In this document: positions 27,885-36,729 of the stretch, piece after piece
Layout of the letters: each line of letters starts with the position of its first letter
Numbering within the stretch: the first letter of the stretch is position 1
From: Schlegelella_A sp038231215
Lineage (GTDB): Bacteria; Pseudomonadota; Gammaproteobacteria; Burkholderiales; Burkholderiaceae_C
Length of the DNA: 64,000 bases
Reading direction: 5' to 3'
Assembly: GCA_038231215.1 (NCBI GenBank)
Contig: JBBRLS010000004.1
Span: 62,001 to 126,000, forward strand
Notes under the pieces: model-generated
Databases searched by the model: none
What the model was told of the DNA's origin: nothing
Seen by the model: the letters and a program-made list of their open reading frames with translations, nothing else
Program-made: the position numbers and the translations under genes

Positions 27885-29429
27885 TCAGGCGGCTTGCGTC
27901 GGCTCGTCGAAGAGCGTGTCGAGGCGCATGATCTGCAGGCGGGCAAGCGTCAGGTTGGCGCTCGTCTTGTCGAGCACGGCATGCATCGCCAAGCCCGGAT
28001 TCTTGGGCACGCCGCGCAGCAACAGGTGATGCGATCCGAGCGTGATGGCCGCCTCGGGCAAGGTGTGGCCGAAGCCGAGGGCGCGGCTGACGTTCATCAT
28101 CGAGCCGAGCAGCTCGCTACCGTGGCTAGCGAGAGCGATACCGCCCGGATTGGCGCCGCCATGCGCGATCGGGTGGCCGCCTTGCGTTTCGAAGACGCAG
28201 CAACTCACGACGCCGTTCAGCTCGCTCACTTGGCGCACATAGCGTTCGATCAGCGTCGAAGGCGGTGTCGCGGCAAAGCCGGTGGTTGCGATCGCCGGCA
28301 TTGGCTGCATCGTCAGGGTGATCGGCGGCTGCTCCTCCATCGGCAAGGTGTCGCCTGAAGGAATGCCGCCCATCACGGGCGCGAGTTGCGCCTTGCGCGG
28401 CTGGTAGGCGGCCGGATTGAAGGCGCCGAGCTCGGGCACGGCGCGGCCGTCGGTCGGTGCCTGTTCGCGCAGGCGGCTCCAGGTGCCGGTGATGAAGGCC
28501 CAGGCGTCGGCCGGACGCGCGACCTGCGGTGTCGTACGCACGGCGACACCGGTGCCGCGGCCGAGATCGAGGCCGTGCGTGACCAGCGTGCTCGCCGACG
28601 CCAGCGGTAGCAGCAGCAGGTTGCGGTTCGGCCAGGGACCGGAAAGGATGTCGTCGTGCACTGGCTTGAGAGCCGCGGCGATGGCGTGGCCCGGCAACTC
28701 GCCGACCATGACGACGCCGAGCCGGCTGTACGCGAGCAGTGTCTTGGCCAAGGCGTGGCGCGCCGTGCTGTCGGCGTCGGCTTCGGTGGTGTAGAGGCGC
28801 AGCGACTGGTTGTCGGTGGTCGGCAGATCGACGAACTCGAGCGTGGCCAGCGCCGTGCCGTAGCCCTGGCGCCGGATGACGAGCTTTTGCACGGCGCGAC
28901 CGCTGGCCGCGGCGATGCCGGCCAGGAGCCTGCGCGACGACGCGGTGGCGATGTCGTGAACCGCAATGAACTCGGGATGGAGGTGATCGAACTGCTGCTG
29001 CAGCGCCTCGGCCGGTGCGCACGAGACGAACAGCTCGTGTTCATTGCCGCCGATCTGCCGGCCGATCTCGTCCTTCTCGCCGGCGAGGTAATCGTTCTCG
29101 TCAGGCAGCAGTTGCGTCGCCAGCGCGGTGTGGGCGCGCGTCGAAGCCCAAGCGTCGGGCGACTCGGTCGGGCCGGGGCTGCGCGCCGCCGGGGTCGGCT
29201 GCCATTCGTCGGCGGGCTGGGCCGGCGTGCTCAGTTGCGCTCGCGTCGCTTGCCATTCCTCGGGCCTGTGGCGTCCGGTCAGCGCCCGCGTGGCCTGCCA
29301 TTCGTCGATCTCTTCCTGGGTGGCGGCTTCGGCACGGGTTGCGGGCCAATCTTCCCGCGGACCGACAGTCGCCGCCCCGGGCTTCGAGGACTCCCGAGCA
29401 AACTTGCTGCTGCCGCTGGAATTGCTCAT
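27885..29429 (-). CDS. Roadblock-like C-terminal protein with five WxATRA repeats
   Basis: A 514-residue protein that I cannot name. Residues 1-105 are disordered-looking and hold five copies of an acidic-Trp-Thr-Arg motif: EDWPATRA (26-33), DEWQATRA (42-49), EEWQATRA (57-64), DEWQPTPA (74-81) and DAWASTRA (92-99), spaced 15-18 residues. Residues about 130-330 form a globular region of unknown fold. Residues about 390-505 (LIERYVRQVSELNGVVSCCV... LTLARLQIMRLDTLF) resemble a roadblock/LC7 (MglB-like) domain, which often regulates small GTPases or dimerizes. The start MSNSSGSS at 29429 is preferred over an in-frame codon 10 residues earlier. It converges on clpB (26 bp) and is divergent from rpsF. 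Confidence 0.7.
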   Translation of the reverse strand: MSNSSGSSKFARESSKPGAATVGPREDWPATRAEAATQEEIDEWQATRALTGRHRPEEWQATRAQLSTPAQPADEWQPTPAARSPGPTESPDAWASTRAHTALATQLLPDENDYLAGEKDEIGRQIGGNEHELFVSCAPAEALQQQFDHLHPEFIAVHDIATASSRRLLAGIAAASGRAVQKLVIRRQGYGTALATLEFVDLPTTDNQSLRLYTTEADADSTARHALAKTLLAYSRLGVVMVGELPGHAIAAALKPVHDDILSGPWPNRNLLLLPLASASTLVTHGLDLGRGTGVAVRTTPQVARPADAWAFITGTWSRLREQAPTDGRAVPELGAFNPAAYQPRKAQLAPVMGGIPSGDTLPMEEQPPITLTMQPMPAIATTGFAATPPSTLIERYVRQVSELNGVVSCCVFETQGGHPIAHGGANPGGIALASHGSELLGSMMNVSRALGFGHTLPEAAITLGSHHLLLRGVPKNPGLAMHAVLDKTSANLTLARLQIMRLDTLFDEPTQAA

Positions 29430-29813
29430 CGAATCGATCCCATTCCAAGCCCGCGGCAACTGGCGTGCCGTCGGTCCGAAGGTGGCGCGAGCCGTCGCGG
29501 AGCGTCGGCGTCACCAAGTGTGCAGTGTAATCTCCATGGCAGCGTCGACAACCCCTCGAGACGCCCGCGCCGAGGCGCTGGCGTCGACGAATTCCGCATT
29601 CCGAGCCCATCGAGGCTGCGCCACCTGTTGCGAAATGCAACGACGTGTCGGCAGGCGACTTTCGAGGGTCGAAACGCAAGCCGGAGCAGAGCGGATGCGA
29701 GGCAACGCGTCGACGCGGTCGAGGTATACTGATGAGCTTTACCTTGCCGCTACGCCTGTCGATCGCGCGGCGGCTTCCTCGCCGATCCCCGGCGGAACCC
29801 ACAAGGAGATTCG
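29430..29813. other. Divergent intergenic region before rpsF
   Basis: These 384 bp separate the roadblock-like gene from rpsF. I see a possible minus-strand promoter at 29524-29551 and a TATACT (29725-29730) that could be the -10 box for the ribosomal operon, without a convincing -35. AAGGAG lies just before the rpsF ATG. No RNA gene or coding frame with support was found. The 80-base leader is GC-rich and could fold, but I cannot identify an S6:S18 regulatory motif by eye. Confidence 0.5.
29524..29551 (-). promoter_or_regulatory. Possible sigma-70 promoter for the roadblock-like gene
   Basis: Read on the minus strand, TTGTCG (29551-29546) and TACACT (29529-29524) are separated by 16 bases; each hexamer matches consensus at 4 of 6 positions. 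It would give a leader of about 85 bases before the start at 29429. Confidence 0.35.
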
Positions 29814-30176
29814 ATGCGTCACTACGAGATCGTGCTCCTGATCCACCCGGATCAGAGCGAACAGGTTCCAGCCATGCTGGAACGCTACAAGACCCTGGTC
29901 ACCGCCGGCGGCGGCAAGGTCCACCGGGTCGAGGATTGGGGTCGGCGCCAGCTGGCCTACATGATCCAGAAGCTCGCCAAAGCGCACTACCTGTGCATCA
30001 ACATCGAGTGCGACAACAAGGTGTTGAACGAGCTCGAGACCGGCTTTCGCTTCAACGACGCCGTGCTGCGCCACCTGACGGTGGTGAAGAGCCATGCCGA
30101 GACGACGCCTTCGGTCATGATGAAGAACGTCGACCGCGAGGAATCGCGGCGCGCGCCTCAGGAGGCTTCGGCCTGA
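29814..30176 (+). CDS. rpsF: 30S ribosomal protein S6
   Basis: A 120-residue S6. MRHYEIVLLIHPDQSEQV, the VEDWGRRQLAYMIQK strand and HYLCINIECDN are typical; the C-terminal tail is extended and ends DREESRRAPQEASA. S6 pairs with S18 on the platform of the small subunit. ATG follows AAGGAG. It begins the operon rpsF-priB-rpsR-rplI; its stop overlaps the priB start. Confidence 0.98.
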   Translation: MRHYEIVLLIHPDQSEQVPAMLERYKTLVTAGGGKVHRVEDWGRRQLAYMIQKLAKAHYLCINIECDNKVLNELETGFRFNDAVLRHLTVVKSHAETTPSVMMKNVDREESRRAPQEASA

Positions 30177-30463
30177 CGAACCGGTTGGCCCTGACGGCGT
30201 CCATCGTCGAGCGTGGTGCTCTGCGATTCACCCCGGCGGGCCTGCCAGCGCTCGACCTGAGTCTGAAGCATGAATCCGAAGTTGCACAGCTCGGCACGCC
30301 GCGCCGGATCTCGGTCGAGATCCGCGCTCGCGGCGTCGGCCCGGTCACCGCGCCGCTGCTCGCCGCCGAGCTGGGCGTCGAGCATGCGTTCGAAGGCTTC
30401 ATCGGCGCCCAACGCAACGGACGTGGCGTCGTGTTCCACATCCAATCCATCGAATTGAAGTAG
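30173..30463 (+). CDS. priB: Primosomal replication protein N (apparent CTG start)
   Basis: A 96-residue single-domain OB-fold protein that binds ssDNA and helps PriA restart replication forks. The text xTNRLALTASIVERGALRFTPAGLPALDLSLKHES is continuous with PriB; E. coli PriB opens MTNRLVLSG. Here the codon before TNRL is CTG at 30173, overlapping the rpsF TGA by 4 bp. No ATG or GTG lies in frame nearby; a TTG at 30185 would remove TNR. I therefore call CTG the likely start. Position between rpsF and rpsR is standard for betaproteobacteria. Confidence 0.85.
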   Translation: MTNRLALTASIVERGALRFTPAGLPALDLSLKHESEVAQLGTPRRISVEIRARGVGPVTAPLLAAELGVEHAFEGFIGAQRNGRGVVFHIQSIELK

Positions 30464-30475
30464 AGAGGTCATCAC

Positions 30476-30766
30476 ATGCCCCCGCCCCGCGGTAAAGGTC
30501 GGTTCTCCAAGGACCGCAAGCCCAAGCGCAACACCCAGTCTCTGTTGTTCCGTCGCAAGCGCTTCTGTCGCTTCACGGTCACCGGCGTCAAGGAAATCGA
30601 CTACAAGGACATCGACACCTTGCGCGATTTCATCAACGAAAACGGCAAGATCACGCCGGCCCGGCTGACCGGGACGCGCGCCTTCTTCCAGCGCCAGTTG
30701 ACGACGTGCATCAAGCGCGCCCGCTTCCTGGCGATGATGCCGTATACCGACCAGCACAGGAGCTGA
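30476..30766 (+). CDS. rpsR: 30S ribosomal protein S18
   Basis: A 96-residue S18. The core RRKRFCRFTVTGVKEIDYKD, DTLRDFINENGKITPARLTG and TCIKRARFLAMMPY is diagnostic; the N-terminal 20 residues are a basic extension common in Burkholderiales. AGAGAGG precedes the ATG. It is 12 bp after priB and 4 bp before rplI. Confidence 0.98.
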   Translation: MPPPRGKGRFSKDRKPKRNTQSLLFRRKRFCRFTVTGVKEIDYKDIDTLRDFINENGKITPARLTGTRAFFQRQLTTCIKRARFLAMMPYTDQHRS

Positions 30767-30770
30767 CGCC

Positions 30771-31223
30771 ATGCAGGTCATTCTTCTGGAAAAGGTCGCC
30801 AACCTCGGCAACCTGGGCGACGTCGTCAGGGTGAAGGACGGCTTTGCCCGCAACTTCCTGATTCCGACCCGTGTGGCGCGCCGCGCCACGCCGGTGGCGA
30901 TCAAGGAGTTCGAGGACAAGCGCGTCGAGCTCGAGAAAGTCGCCGCCGATCGCCTCGCCACCGCGCAAGCGCTCGGCGAGAAGATGAGCGGGCGCACCGT
31001 GCACATCACGCAGAAGGCCGGCGTCGACGGGCGTCTCTTCGGCTCGGTCACCAATGCCGACGTCGCCGATGCGCTCAACCGCATCGACTTCAAGGTCGCG
31101 AAGGCCCAGGTGCGCATGCCTAATGGCCCGCTCAAGACCACGGGCGAGCACGTCGTCACGGTGGCGCCGCACAGTGACGTCGTCGTCGATGTCAAGGTCG
31201 TCGTGCTGGGCGAGTCGAGCTAG
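30771..31223 (+). CDS. rplI: 50S ribosomal protein L9
   Basis: A 150-residue L9 with the N-terminal domain MQVILLEKVANLGNLGDVVRVKDGFARNFL, the long connecting helix and the C-terminal 23S rRNA-binding domain. It is last in the ribosomal operon and is followed by a strong intrinsic terminator at 31246. Confidence 0.98.
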   Translation: MQVILLEKVANLGNLGDVVRVKDGFARNFLIPTRVARRATPVAIKEFEDKRVELEKVAADRLATAQALGEKMSGRTVHITQKAGVDGRLFGSVTNADVADALNRIDFKVAKAQVRMPNGPLKTTGEHVVTVAPHSDVVVDVKVVVLGESS

Positions 31224-31245
31224 TTTCGTCGCGCTCGACAGGCTC

Positions 31246-31276
31246 GGGGCCGCGTTTGCGGCCCCGCTTCTTTTCT
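31246..31276 (+). terminator. Rho-independent terminator after rplI
   Basis: A perfect 8-bp stem, GGGGCCGC (31246-31253) and GCGGCCCC (31258-31265), closes a GTTT loop and is followed by GCTTCTTTTCT. It sits 23 bp after the rplI stop and would end the rpsF-priB-rpsR-rplI transcript before dnaB. Confidence 0.85.
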
Positions 31277-31347
31277 GCACCGCATTTCCCCGCGCCGTCC
31301 CCAGCTTTGTCCACCGGCGCGGTCGCGGCGCGGTCTATGATTTCCCG

Positions 31348-32781
31348 ATGTCGGCCCTCTTCTCAACTCCCGAGTTCGCCGCCGCTTCGCGGCCCGACGA
31401 CGAGGTCGCGCGACTGCGCGTGCCGCCGCATTCGGTGGAGGCCGAACAAAGCGTGCTCGGCGGCCTGCTGCTCGACAACGGCGCCTGGGATCGCGTCGGC
31501 GATTTACTCACCGAGTCGGACTTCTACCGCTATGAGCACCGGCTGATCTTCACGGCCATGGCCGTGCTGGTCAACGCGACCAAGCCGGCCGACGTCATCA
31601 CCGTCTTCGAGCAGTTGCAAAGCCTGGGCAAGGCCGAGGAGTGCGGAGGCCTGGCCTATCTGAATGCGCTGGCGCAGAGCGTGCCGAGTGCCGCCAACAT
31701 CCGCCGCTACGCCGAGATCGTGCGCGAGCGCTCGGTGCTGCGCAAGCTCGTCGCCGCGAGCGACGAGATCGCTACGAGCGCTTTCAATCCGCAAGGCCGG
31801 CCGGTGGCGCAGATCCTCGACGAGGCCGAGGGCAAGATCTTTCGCATCGGCGAGGAAGGCTCCAAGTCGCGCCAGGGCTTCCAGAGCATGGACCAGCTCG
31901 TCGTGCAGTTGATCGACCGCGTCAACGAGCTGCACGAGAACGGCGCCGAGGAAGTGACCGGCGTTCGCACCGGCTTTTACGACCTCGACCGGCTCACCGC
32001 CGGCCTGCAGGCGGGCGACCTGATCGTGCTGGCGGCGCGGCCCTCGATGGGCAAGACGGCACTGGCGCTGAACATCGCCGAGCACGTCGCCGTCAAGGAA
32101 GGCTTGCCGGTCGTCGTCTTCTCGATGGAAATGGGCGCCTCGCAGCTCGCCTTGCGCATGGTCGGCTCGCTCGGCCGCATCGACCAGCAGCGGCTGCGCA
32201 CCGGCGCCTTGCGCGACGACGAGTGGGGGCGCCTCTCGGAGGCCGTGGAGAAGCTCGGCAAGGTCAGCCTCTACATCGACGAGAGCGGCGCGCTCGGGCC
32301 GAGCGAGCTGCGCGCGCGGGCGCGCCGCCAGGCACGCCAGTGCGGCCAGCTCGGCCTGATCGTCGTCGACTACCTGCAGCTCATGAACGGCAGCTCGGAG
32401 ACGAGCGAAGAGAACCGCGCCACCGTCGTCGGCGAGATCTCGCGCGCCCTGAAGTCGCTGGCCAAGGAGCTGAAGTGCCCGCTCATCGCCGTCTCGCAGC
32501 TCAACCGCGGCGTCGAGTCGCGCACCGACAAGCGGCCCATGATGAGCGACCTGCGCGAGTCGGGCGCGATCGAGCAGGACGCCGACGTCATCATGTTCAT
32601 CTACCGCGACGACTACTACAACAAGCTCGAAGGTCCCACGCCGAGCAAGGAGCCGGGCGTCGCCGAGATCATCATCGCCAAGCAGCGCAACGGCCCGACC
32701 GACACCTTCAAGCTGACCTTTCTCAAGCCGCTCACCAAGTTCGACAACCTTGCACCGGGCAGCGCGGGCAGCGATTACTGA
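31348..32781 (+). CDS. dnaB: Replicative DNA helicase
   Basis: A 477-residue DnaB of standard length. The N-terminal helical domain starts LRVPPHSVEAEQSVLGGLLLDN; the RecA-like C-terminal domain has Walker A in ARPSMGKTALALN, Walker B in LIVVDYLQLMNG, and SQLNRGVESRTDKRPMMSDLRESGAIEQDAD. The hexamer unwinds DNA ahead of the replication fork. The ATG at 31348 is the best start; it comes after the rplI terminator, so it likely has its own promoter. Confidence 0.97.
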   Translation: MSALFSTPEFAAASRPDDEVARLRVPPHSVEAEQSVLGGLLLDNGAWDRVGDLLTESDFYRYEHRLIFTAMAVLVNATKPADVITVFEQLQSLGKAEECGGLAYLNALAQSVPSAANIRRYAEIVRERSVLRKLVAASDEIATSAFNPQGRPVAQILDEAEGKIFRIGEEGSKSRQGFQSMDQLVVQLIDRVNELHENGAEEVTGVRTGFYDLDRLTAGLQAGDLIVLAARPSMGKTALALNIAEHVAVKEGLPVVVFSMEMGASQLALRMVGSLGRIDQQRLRTGALRDDEWGRLSEAVEKLGKVSLYIDESGALGPSELRARARRQARQCGQLGLIVVDYLQLMNGSSETSEENRATVVGEISRALKSLAKELKCPLIAVSQLNRGVESRTDKRPMMSDLRESGAIEQDADVIMFIYRDDYYNKLEGPTPSKEPGVAEIIIAKQRNGPTDTFKLTFLKPLTKFDNLAPGSAGSDY

Positions 32782-32782
32782 A

Positions 32783-33655
32783 TTGACGCATCCGCGAGCC
32801 GTCCTCGCGATGGTCGTCGCCGCGCTCCTCTGGAGCATGGCCGGCGTGGTGACGCGCCACCTCGACTCGGCGGGCAGCTTCGAGGCCACCTTCTGGCGCA
32901 GCTTCTTCAACGCTGTCGCGCTCATCTGCCTGCTCGCGTGGCTGCGCGGCATGCGGCAGCTGGCGAAGACCCTGCGCTCGGGCGGCGTGACGCTCTGGCT
33001 GTCCGGCCTTTGCTGGGCCGTCATGTTCACCGCCTTCATGGTCGCGATCACCCTGACGACGGTCGCCAACGTGCTCGTGACGATGGCGATCGCGCCGCTC
33101 GTCACGGCACTCGTGGCGCGCGTCGCCCTCGGCCATCGCCTGCCGGCGCAGACCTGGGGTGCGGTCGTCGTGGCGGGCATCGGCATTGGCTGGATGTATG
33201 CCTCGCAGGTCGCCGGCGCCGATGCGCGCCAGCTCGCCGGGACGGCGATCGCGCTCGGCGTGCCGATCGCCGCCGCGGTGAACTGGACCGTGATCCAGAA
33301 GAACCGCAGCGTCAACGTCGACCTGCTGCCCGCCGTGCTGATCGGCGCGGTCGGATCGAGCCTCGTCTGCCTCGTGCCGTCGCTGCCCTTCACGGCCTCG
33401 GCGCACGACCTTGTGCTGCTGGCCTTGCTCGGTGTGGCGCAGCTCGCGATCCCTTGTCTGATCGCGGTCACGGCGGCACGTGCGCTCAGCGCTCCCGAGG
33501 CGGCCCTGCTGTCGCTGCTCGAGATTGTCTTCGGCGTGACCTGGACCTGGCTGGGCGCCGACGAGGTTCCTTCGCCGCAAGTGCTGGCCGGCGGCGCGCT
33601 GGTTGTCGGCGCACTCGTCGCCAACGAAACCTTCGCCTTGCGGCGTACGCGCTAG
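32783..33655 (+). CDS. EamA/DMT-family transporter
   Basis: A 290-residue inner-membrane protein with about ten hydrophobic segments in two EamA repeats, of the drug/metabolite transporter superfamily. The opening AVLAMVVAALLWSMAGVVTRHL and FWRSFFNA are typical of the first repeat, and APEAALLSLLEIVFGVTWTWL of the second. A TTG start at 32783 directly follows the dnaB stop; an ATG at 32810 would cut into the first helix. The substrate is unknown. Confidence 0.85.
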   Translation: MTHPRAVLAMVVAALLWSMAGVVTRHLDSAGSFEATFWRSFFNAVALICLLAWLRGMRQLAKTLRSGGVTLWLSGLCWAVMFTAFMVAITLTTVANVLVTMAIAPLVTALVARVALGHRLPAQTWGAVVVAGIGIGWMYASQVAGADARQLAGTAIALGVPIAAAVNWTVIQKNRSVNVDLLPAVLIGAVGSSLVCLVPSLPFTASAHDLVLLALLGVAQLAIPCLIAVTAARALSAPEAALLSLLEIVFGVTWTWLGADEVPSPQVLAGGALVVGALVANETFALRRTR

Positions 33656-33764
33656 CGTGTCGTCAGAAGGTGTCGCCGGCGCGACAGCGCGGCTTAGGGC
33701 CGACGCCTCAGCCGCAGTCGAACCGAGCGGCTACCATGCCGCACGTTTTTCTCTCGCGACCTGC

Positions 33765-34574
33765 ATGCCGAGACCCCGCCCGAACGCCGCATCGAATCCG
33801 AGCGCCACGCCGCAGCCACCGCACGCCTTGCTCATGCTCCTGGAGGGGCGGGCACCCCTGGAATACCTGGCCATGCTGGCCGCCTATCCGTTGCTACGCA
33901 AGCTGCAACGCGGCGACGGTCATCCGGTGATGGTCTTCCCCGGCATGGCCGCCAACGACCTCACCACCTTGCCGCTGCGCAGATTCCTGCGCAGCCTCGG
34001 CTACGTCACGCAGGCTTGGGGGCAAGGCATCAATGCCGGGCCGAGACGCGGCGTGCTCGAGCGCTGCGCCGCCGATATCCGCGCCCTGGCCGATCGCACC
34101 GGCCAGTCGGTGAGCCTGGTCGGCTGGAGCCTGGGCGGCATCTACGCCCGCGAGATGGCCAAGCAGCAGCCCGACATCGCGCGCTGCGTGATCACGCTCG
34201 GCACGCCCTTCACCGGACATCCGCGCGCCAACAACGTCTGGCGCGTCTACGAATGGCTGACCGGCACGAGCGTCGGCGATCCCGAGATGATGGCGCAGAT
34301 CCGCACGCCGCCGCCGGTGCCGACGACCTCGATCTTCTCGCGAAGCGACGGCATCGTTTCCTGGCGCTGCAGCCTCAACGAGCCGGGCCCGCTGGTCGAG
34401 AACATCGAGGTGCCGGCGAGCCACGTCGGCATGGGCATGAACCCGCTCGCCCTCTACGCGGTGGCCGATCGCCTGGCCCAGCCGATCGGCCGCTGGCAGC
34501 CCTTCGAAGCTTCTGGCGCACGGCGCTGGTTCTTTCGAACCGGTGCGTTGCAAGCGCCCGCGGCGGCGGGCTGA
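33765..34574 (+). CDS. Alpha/beta hydrolase (lipase-like)
   Basis: A 269-residue hydrolase. The N-terminal 20 residues are a Pro-rich tail; the core starts at PVMVFPGMAANDLTTLPL. The nucleophile Ser is in LVGWSLGGIYAREMA, a plausible acid is the Asp in FSRSDGIVSW, and the His in PASHVGMGMN. The pattern resembles bacterial triacylglycerol-lipase-like or PHA-related hydrolases. The ATG at 33765 leaves 109 bp after the transporter. A second hydrolase follows 7 bp later. Confidence 0.8.
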   Translation: MPRPRPNAASNPSATPQPPHALLMLLEGRAPLEYLAMLAAYPLLRKLQRGDGHPVMVFPGMAANDLTTLPLRRFLRSLGYVTQAWGQGINAGPRRGVLERCAADIRALADRTGQSVSLVGWSLGGIYAREMAKQQPDIARCVITLGTPFTGHPRANNVWRVYEWLTGTSVGDPEMMAQIRTPPPVPTTSIFSRSDGIVSWRCSLNEPGPLVENIEVPASHVGMGMNPLALYAVADRLAQPIGRWQPFEASGARRWFFRTGALQAPAAAG

Positions 34575-34581
34575 CGCGCGG

Positions 34582-35466
34582 ATGCGGATCGCCGCCAACG
34601 GCATCGCCCTCGAAGTCGAGGACCACGGCTCGCCGCAAGGCGAGCCGCTCCTGCTCGTCATGGGCCTGGGCATGCAACTGCTCGCCTGGCACGAGGACTT
34701 CGTCGCCTCGCTGGTAGCACGCGGCTTTCGCGTCATCCGCTTCGACAACCGCGACATCGGCCTCAGCCAGAGCTTCGACGCGATGGGTGTGCCCAACCTG
34801 GTCCTCGACTCCTTGCGCTATGCCGTGGGCCTCGAGGTCCGGAGCCCGTACACGCTGGTCGACATGGCCGCCGACACGGCCGGCCTGCTCGATGCGCTCG
34901 GCATCGCCCGCGCCCACGTCTGCGGCGCATCGATGGGCGGCATGATCGCGCAGCGGCTGGCCGCGCAGTACCCCGATCGCGTCAAGAGTCTCACATTGAT
35001 GATGACCTCGAGCGGCTCGCGACGCCTGCCCGGCCCTTCGCTCAAGGTGCGCGCGGCGATGATCGCGCGGCCCAAGGATCCGCGCCGCATCGAGAGCATC
35101 GTCGAGCACTACGTGAACCTTTACGGCCTCATCGGCAGCCCCGGCTTTCCTGCGAGCAAGGACTATCTGCGCGAGCGCTTCACGAAGTCGGTGACGCGCT
35201 CGTACCGGCCCGCCGGTACCGCGCGGCAGATGCTCGCGATCGCCGCCGACGGCGACCGCTCGGCGCTGCTTCCCAGGCTGCGGCCGCACACGCACGTGAT
35301 CCACGGCGCCGCCGACCCGCTCATCCCGATCGCCGCCGGCCGCGATCTCGCGGCGCGCATTCCTGGCGCGACGCTCGACGTCATCGAGGGCATGGGCCAC
35401 GACCTGCCGCGCGAGCTCTGGCCGCGCTTCGTCGCCGGCATCGCGGGCGCGGCCGCGCGCGCCTGA
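34582..35466 (+). CDS. Alpha/beta hydrolase (RdmC-like fold)
   Basis: A 294-residue hydrolase. LLLVMGLGMQLLAWHEDFVASL and FDNRDIGLSQSFD at the N-terminus are typical of the aclacinomycin methylesterase-like group. The catalytic Ser is in VCGASMGGMIAQ, Asp in VIHGAADPLIP and His in IEGMGHDLP. Seven bp after the previous hydrolase gene, so probably cotranscribed; the two proteins are not close paralogues. The substrate is unknown. It converges on the DUF5666 gene. Confidence 0.85.
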   Translation: MRIAANGIALEVEDHGSPQGEPLLLVMGLGMQLLAWHEDFVASLVARGFRVIRFDNRDIGLSQSFDAMGVPNLVLDSLRYAVGLEVRSPYTLVDMAADTAGLLDALGIARAHVCGASMGGMIAQRLAAQYPDRVKSLTLMMTSSGSRRLPGPSLKVRAAMIARPKDPRRIESIVEHYVNLYGLIGSPGFPASKDYLRERFTKSVTRSYRPAGTARQMLAIAADGDRSALLPRLRPHTHVIHGAADPLIPIAAGRDLAARIPGATLDVIEGMGHDLPRELWPRFVAGIAGAAARA

Positions 35467-35493
35467 GAGCGCACGGCGGGCCGCACCCGACGC

Positions 35494-36729
35494 TCAGTCG
35501 CGGAAGGTGATGCGCGACGCCTGCAGGCGCGTGCCGTCTGCCGACAGCGTGCCGCGCGCCTCGACCATGCGGCCGATCGCAAGGTCAGGAGCGCTGCCGT
35601 TGCGAAAGTCGACGGTGCCCGAGTAGCTCACTGTCACGTCGTGAACGACGAAGGTCCTCTCGACGGGGTCGAGCGCCGTGATGGCGCCGCGCGTCTCGAA
35701 GGACTGGCCCGCGTCATCGCCGTCGGTCACCAGCGTGACCCGCGTCGCGACCAGGATGCCGCCGACGGCGGCACCTTCCACCTCGACCCGGGCGCCGAGG
35801 CCGAGTCCTGACGAACCGTTCGGGAACAGCGCGTTTCGCGCATCGACCGGCGTGCCGTTGACGCTGAATGTCGACAGCGACGTGAAGTCGCTGATCAGGC
35901 CCTTGACCGTCGCCTCTTCGGTGTTGGCGATGGGCGCCATGCCGTCGGCAACGCGAAGCGCCGTCCACACCGGCCCGCTCGGCGCGAGCGCGATGAGGAC
36001 GCGCACGAAGCGGCCGTCGGCGAGCGTCGGGGGCAGGTTGGCTGCGGAAAGGCCGAGGTAGGAGATGCGTGTCGCGCCGATCGAGAACTGTTGTGCGCTC
36101 GTGTCGAGGCCGCTCACCACGCCGCGCAGCCGATAGGCCAGGACAGCGGACTTGCGCTCGACGCGGGTCGCCGCATAGCGGCCGGTCGCTGCGTCGTAGT
36201 GGCCGTAGACCTCGACGACGTTGCCCGCGACGAGCGCCGCCTGGCCGCCGCTCAGGCCGGTGTCGAAGACGGTGCTGGTGGCGATGTCGACAGTCTGGCC
36301 GAGGACGGTCAGGGTTCGCGCCGCCAGGTCGTTGGCGGCGAGCGGGCCGACGATCGCGCTGCCGAAGACGATGCGGGTCGCGACGCTGGCGGAGTTGCCG
36401 TCGCCGTCGACGCCGATCGCCGAGCCGTGCACCTCGGTCGTCATGCCGAGGCGAAGCTCGTCGCGGCTGCGCGCGTTGCCCTCGGTGTCGGTGACCGCGG
36501 CGCCGCGATCGTCGAAGTGGACGCTGTTGACGATCACCGAGCCGAAGCCGGTGATGGGGCCGCTCGCGAACGAGCTGGTCGGCGCGCCGGTGCCGCCGCT
36601 GTCGACGCCGCCGCCGCAGCTCGCGATGAGGGCGCCGGCGATGGCCGCGAAGAGACCGCGACCGCAAGCGGCGCGAAGGGCGCGGTAGCCGCGCGTCAGG
36701 GACTGGACGGATTCGAACGCCGGCATCAT
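35494..36729 (-). CDS. DUF5666 repeat lipoprotein A
   Basis: A 411-residue predicted lipoprotein: the signal peptide ends IAGALIASCGGG, with lipid-modified Cys38, then a Gly/Ser linker. The mature part is built of repeated beta-rich units with lines such as GPITGFGSVIVNSVHFDD, LRGVVSGLDTSAQQFSIGATRISY, VKGLISDFTSLSTFSVNGTPVD and TRGAITALDPVERTFVVHDVTVSY, the DUF5666 pattern. Function unknown; small OB-like beta barrels facing the periplasm are likely. It is last in a three-gene minus-strand operon, its start overlapping the DUF6502 stop by 4 bp, and is a paralogue of the protein at 37820. Confidence 0.8.
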   Translation of the reverse strand: MMPAFESVQSLTRGYRALRAACGRGLFAAIAGALIASCGGGVDSGGTGAPTSSFASGPITGFGSVIVNSVHFDDRGAAVTDTEGNARSRDELRLGMTTEVHGSAIGVDGDGNSASVATRIVFGSAIVGPLAANDLAARTLTVLGQTVDIATSTVFDTGLSGGQAALVAGNVVEVYGHYDAATGRYAATRVERKSAVLAYRLRGVVSGLDTSAQQFSIGATRISYLGLSAANLPPTLADGRFVRVLIALAPSGPVWTALRVADGMAPIANTEEATVKGLISDFTSLSTFSVNGTPVDARNALFPNGSSGLGLGARVEVEGAAVGGILVATRVTLVTDGDDAGQSFETRGAITALDPVERTFVVHDVTVSYSGTVDFRNGSAPDLAIGRMVEARGTLSADGTRLQASRITFRD

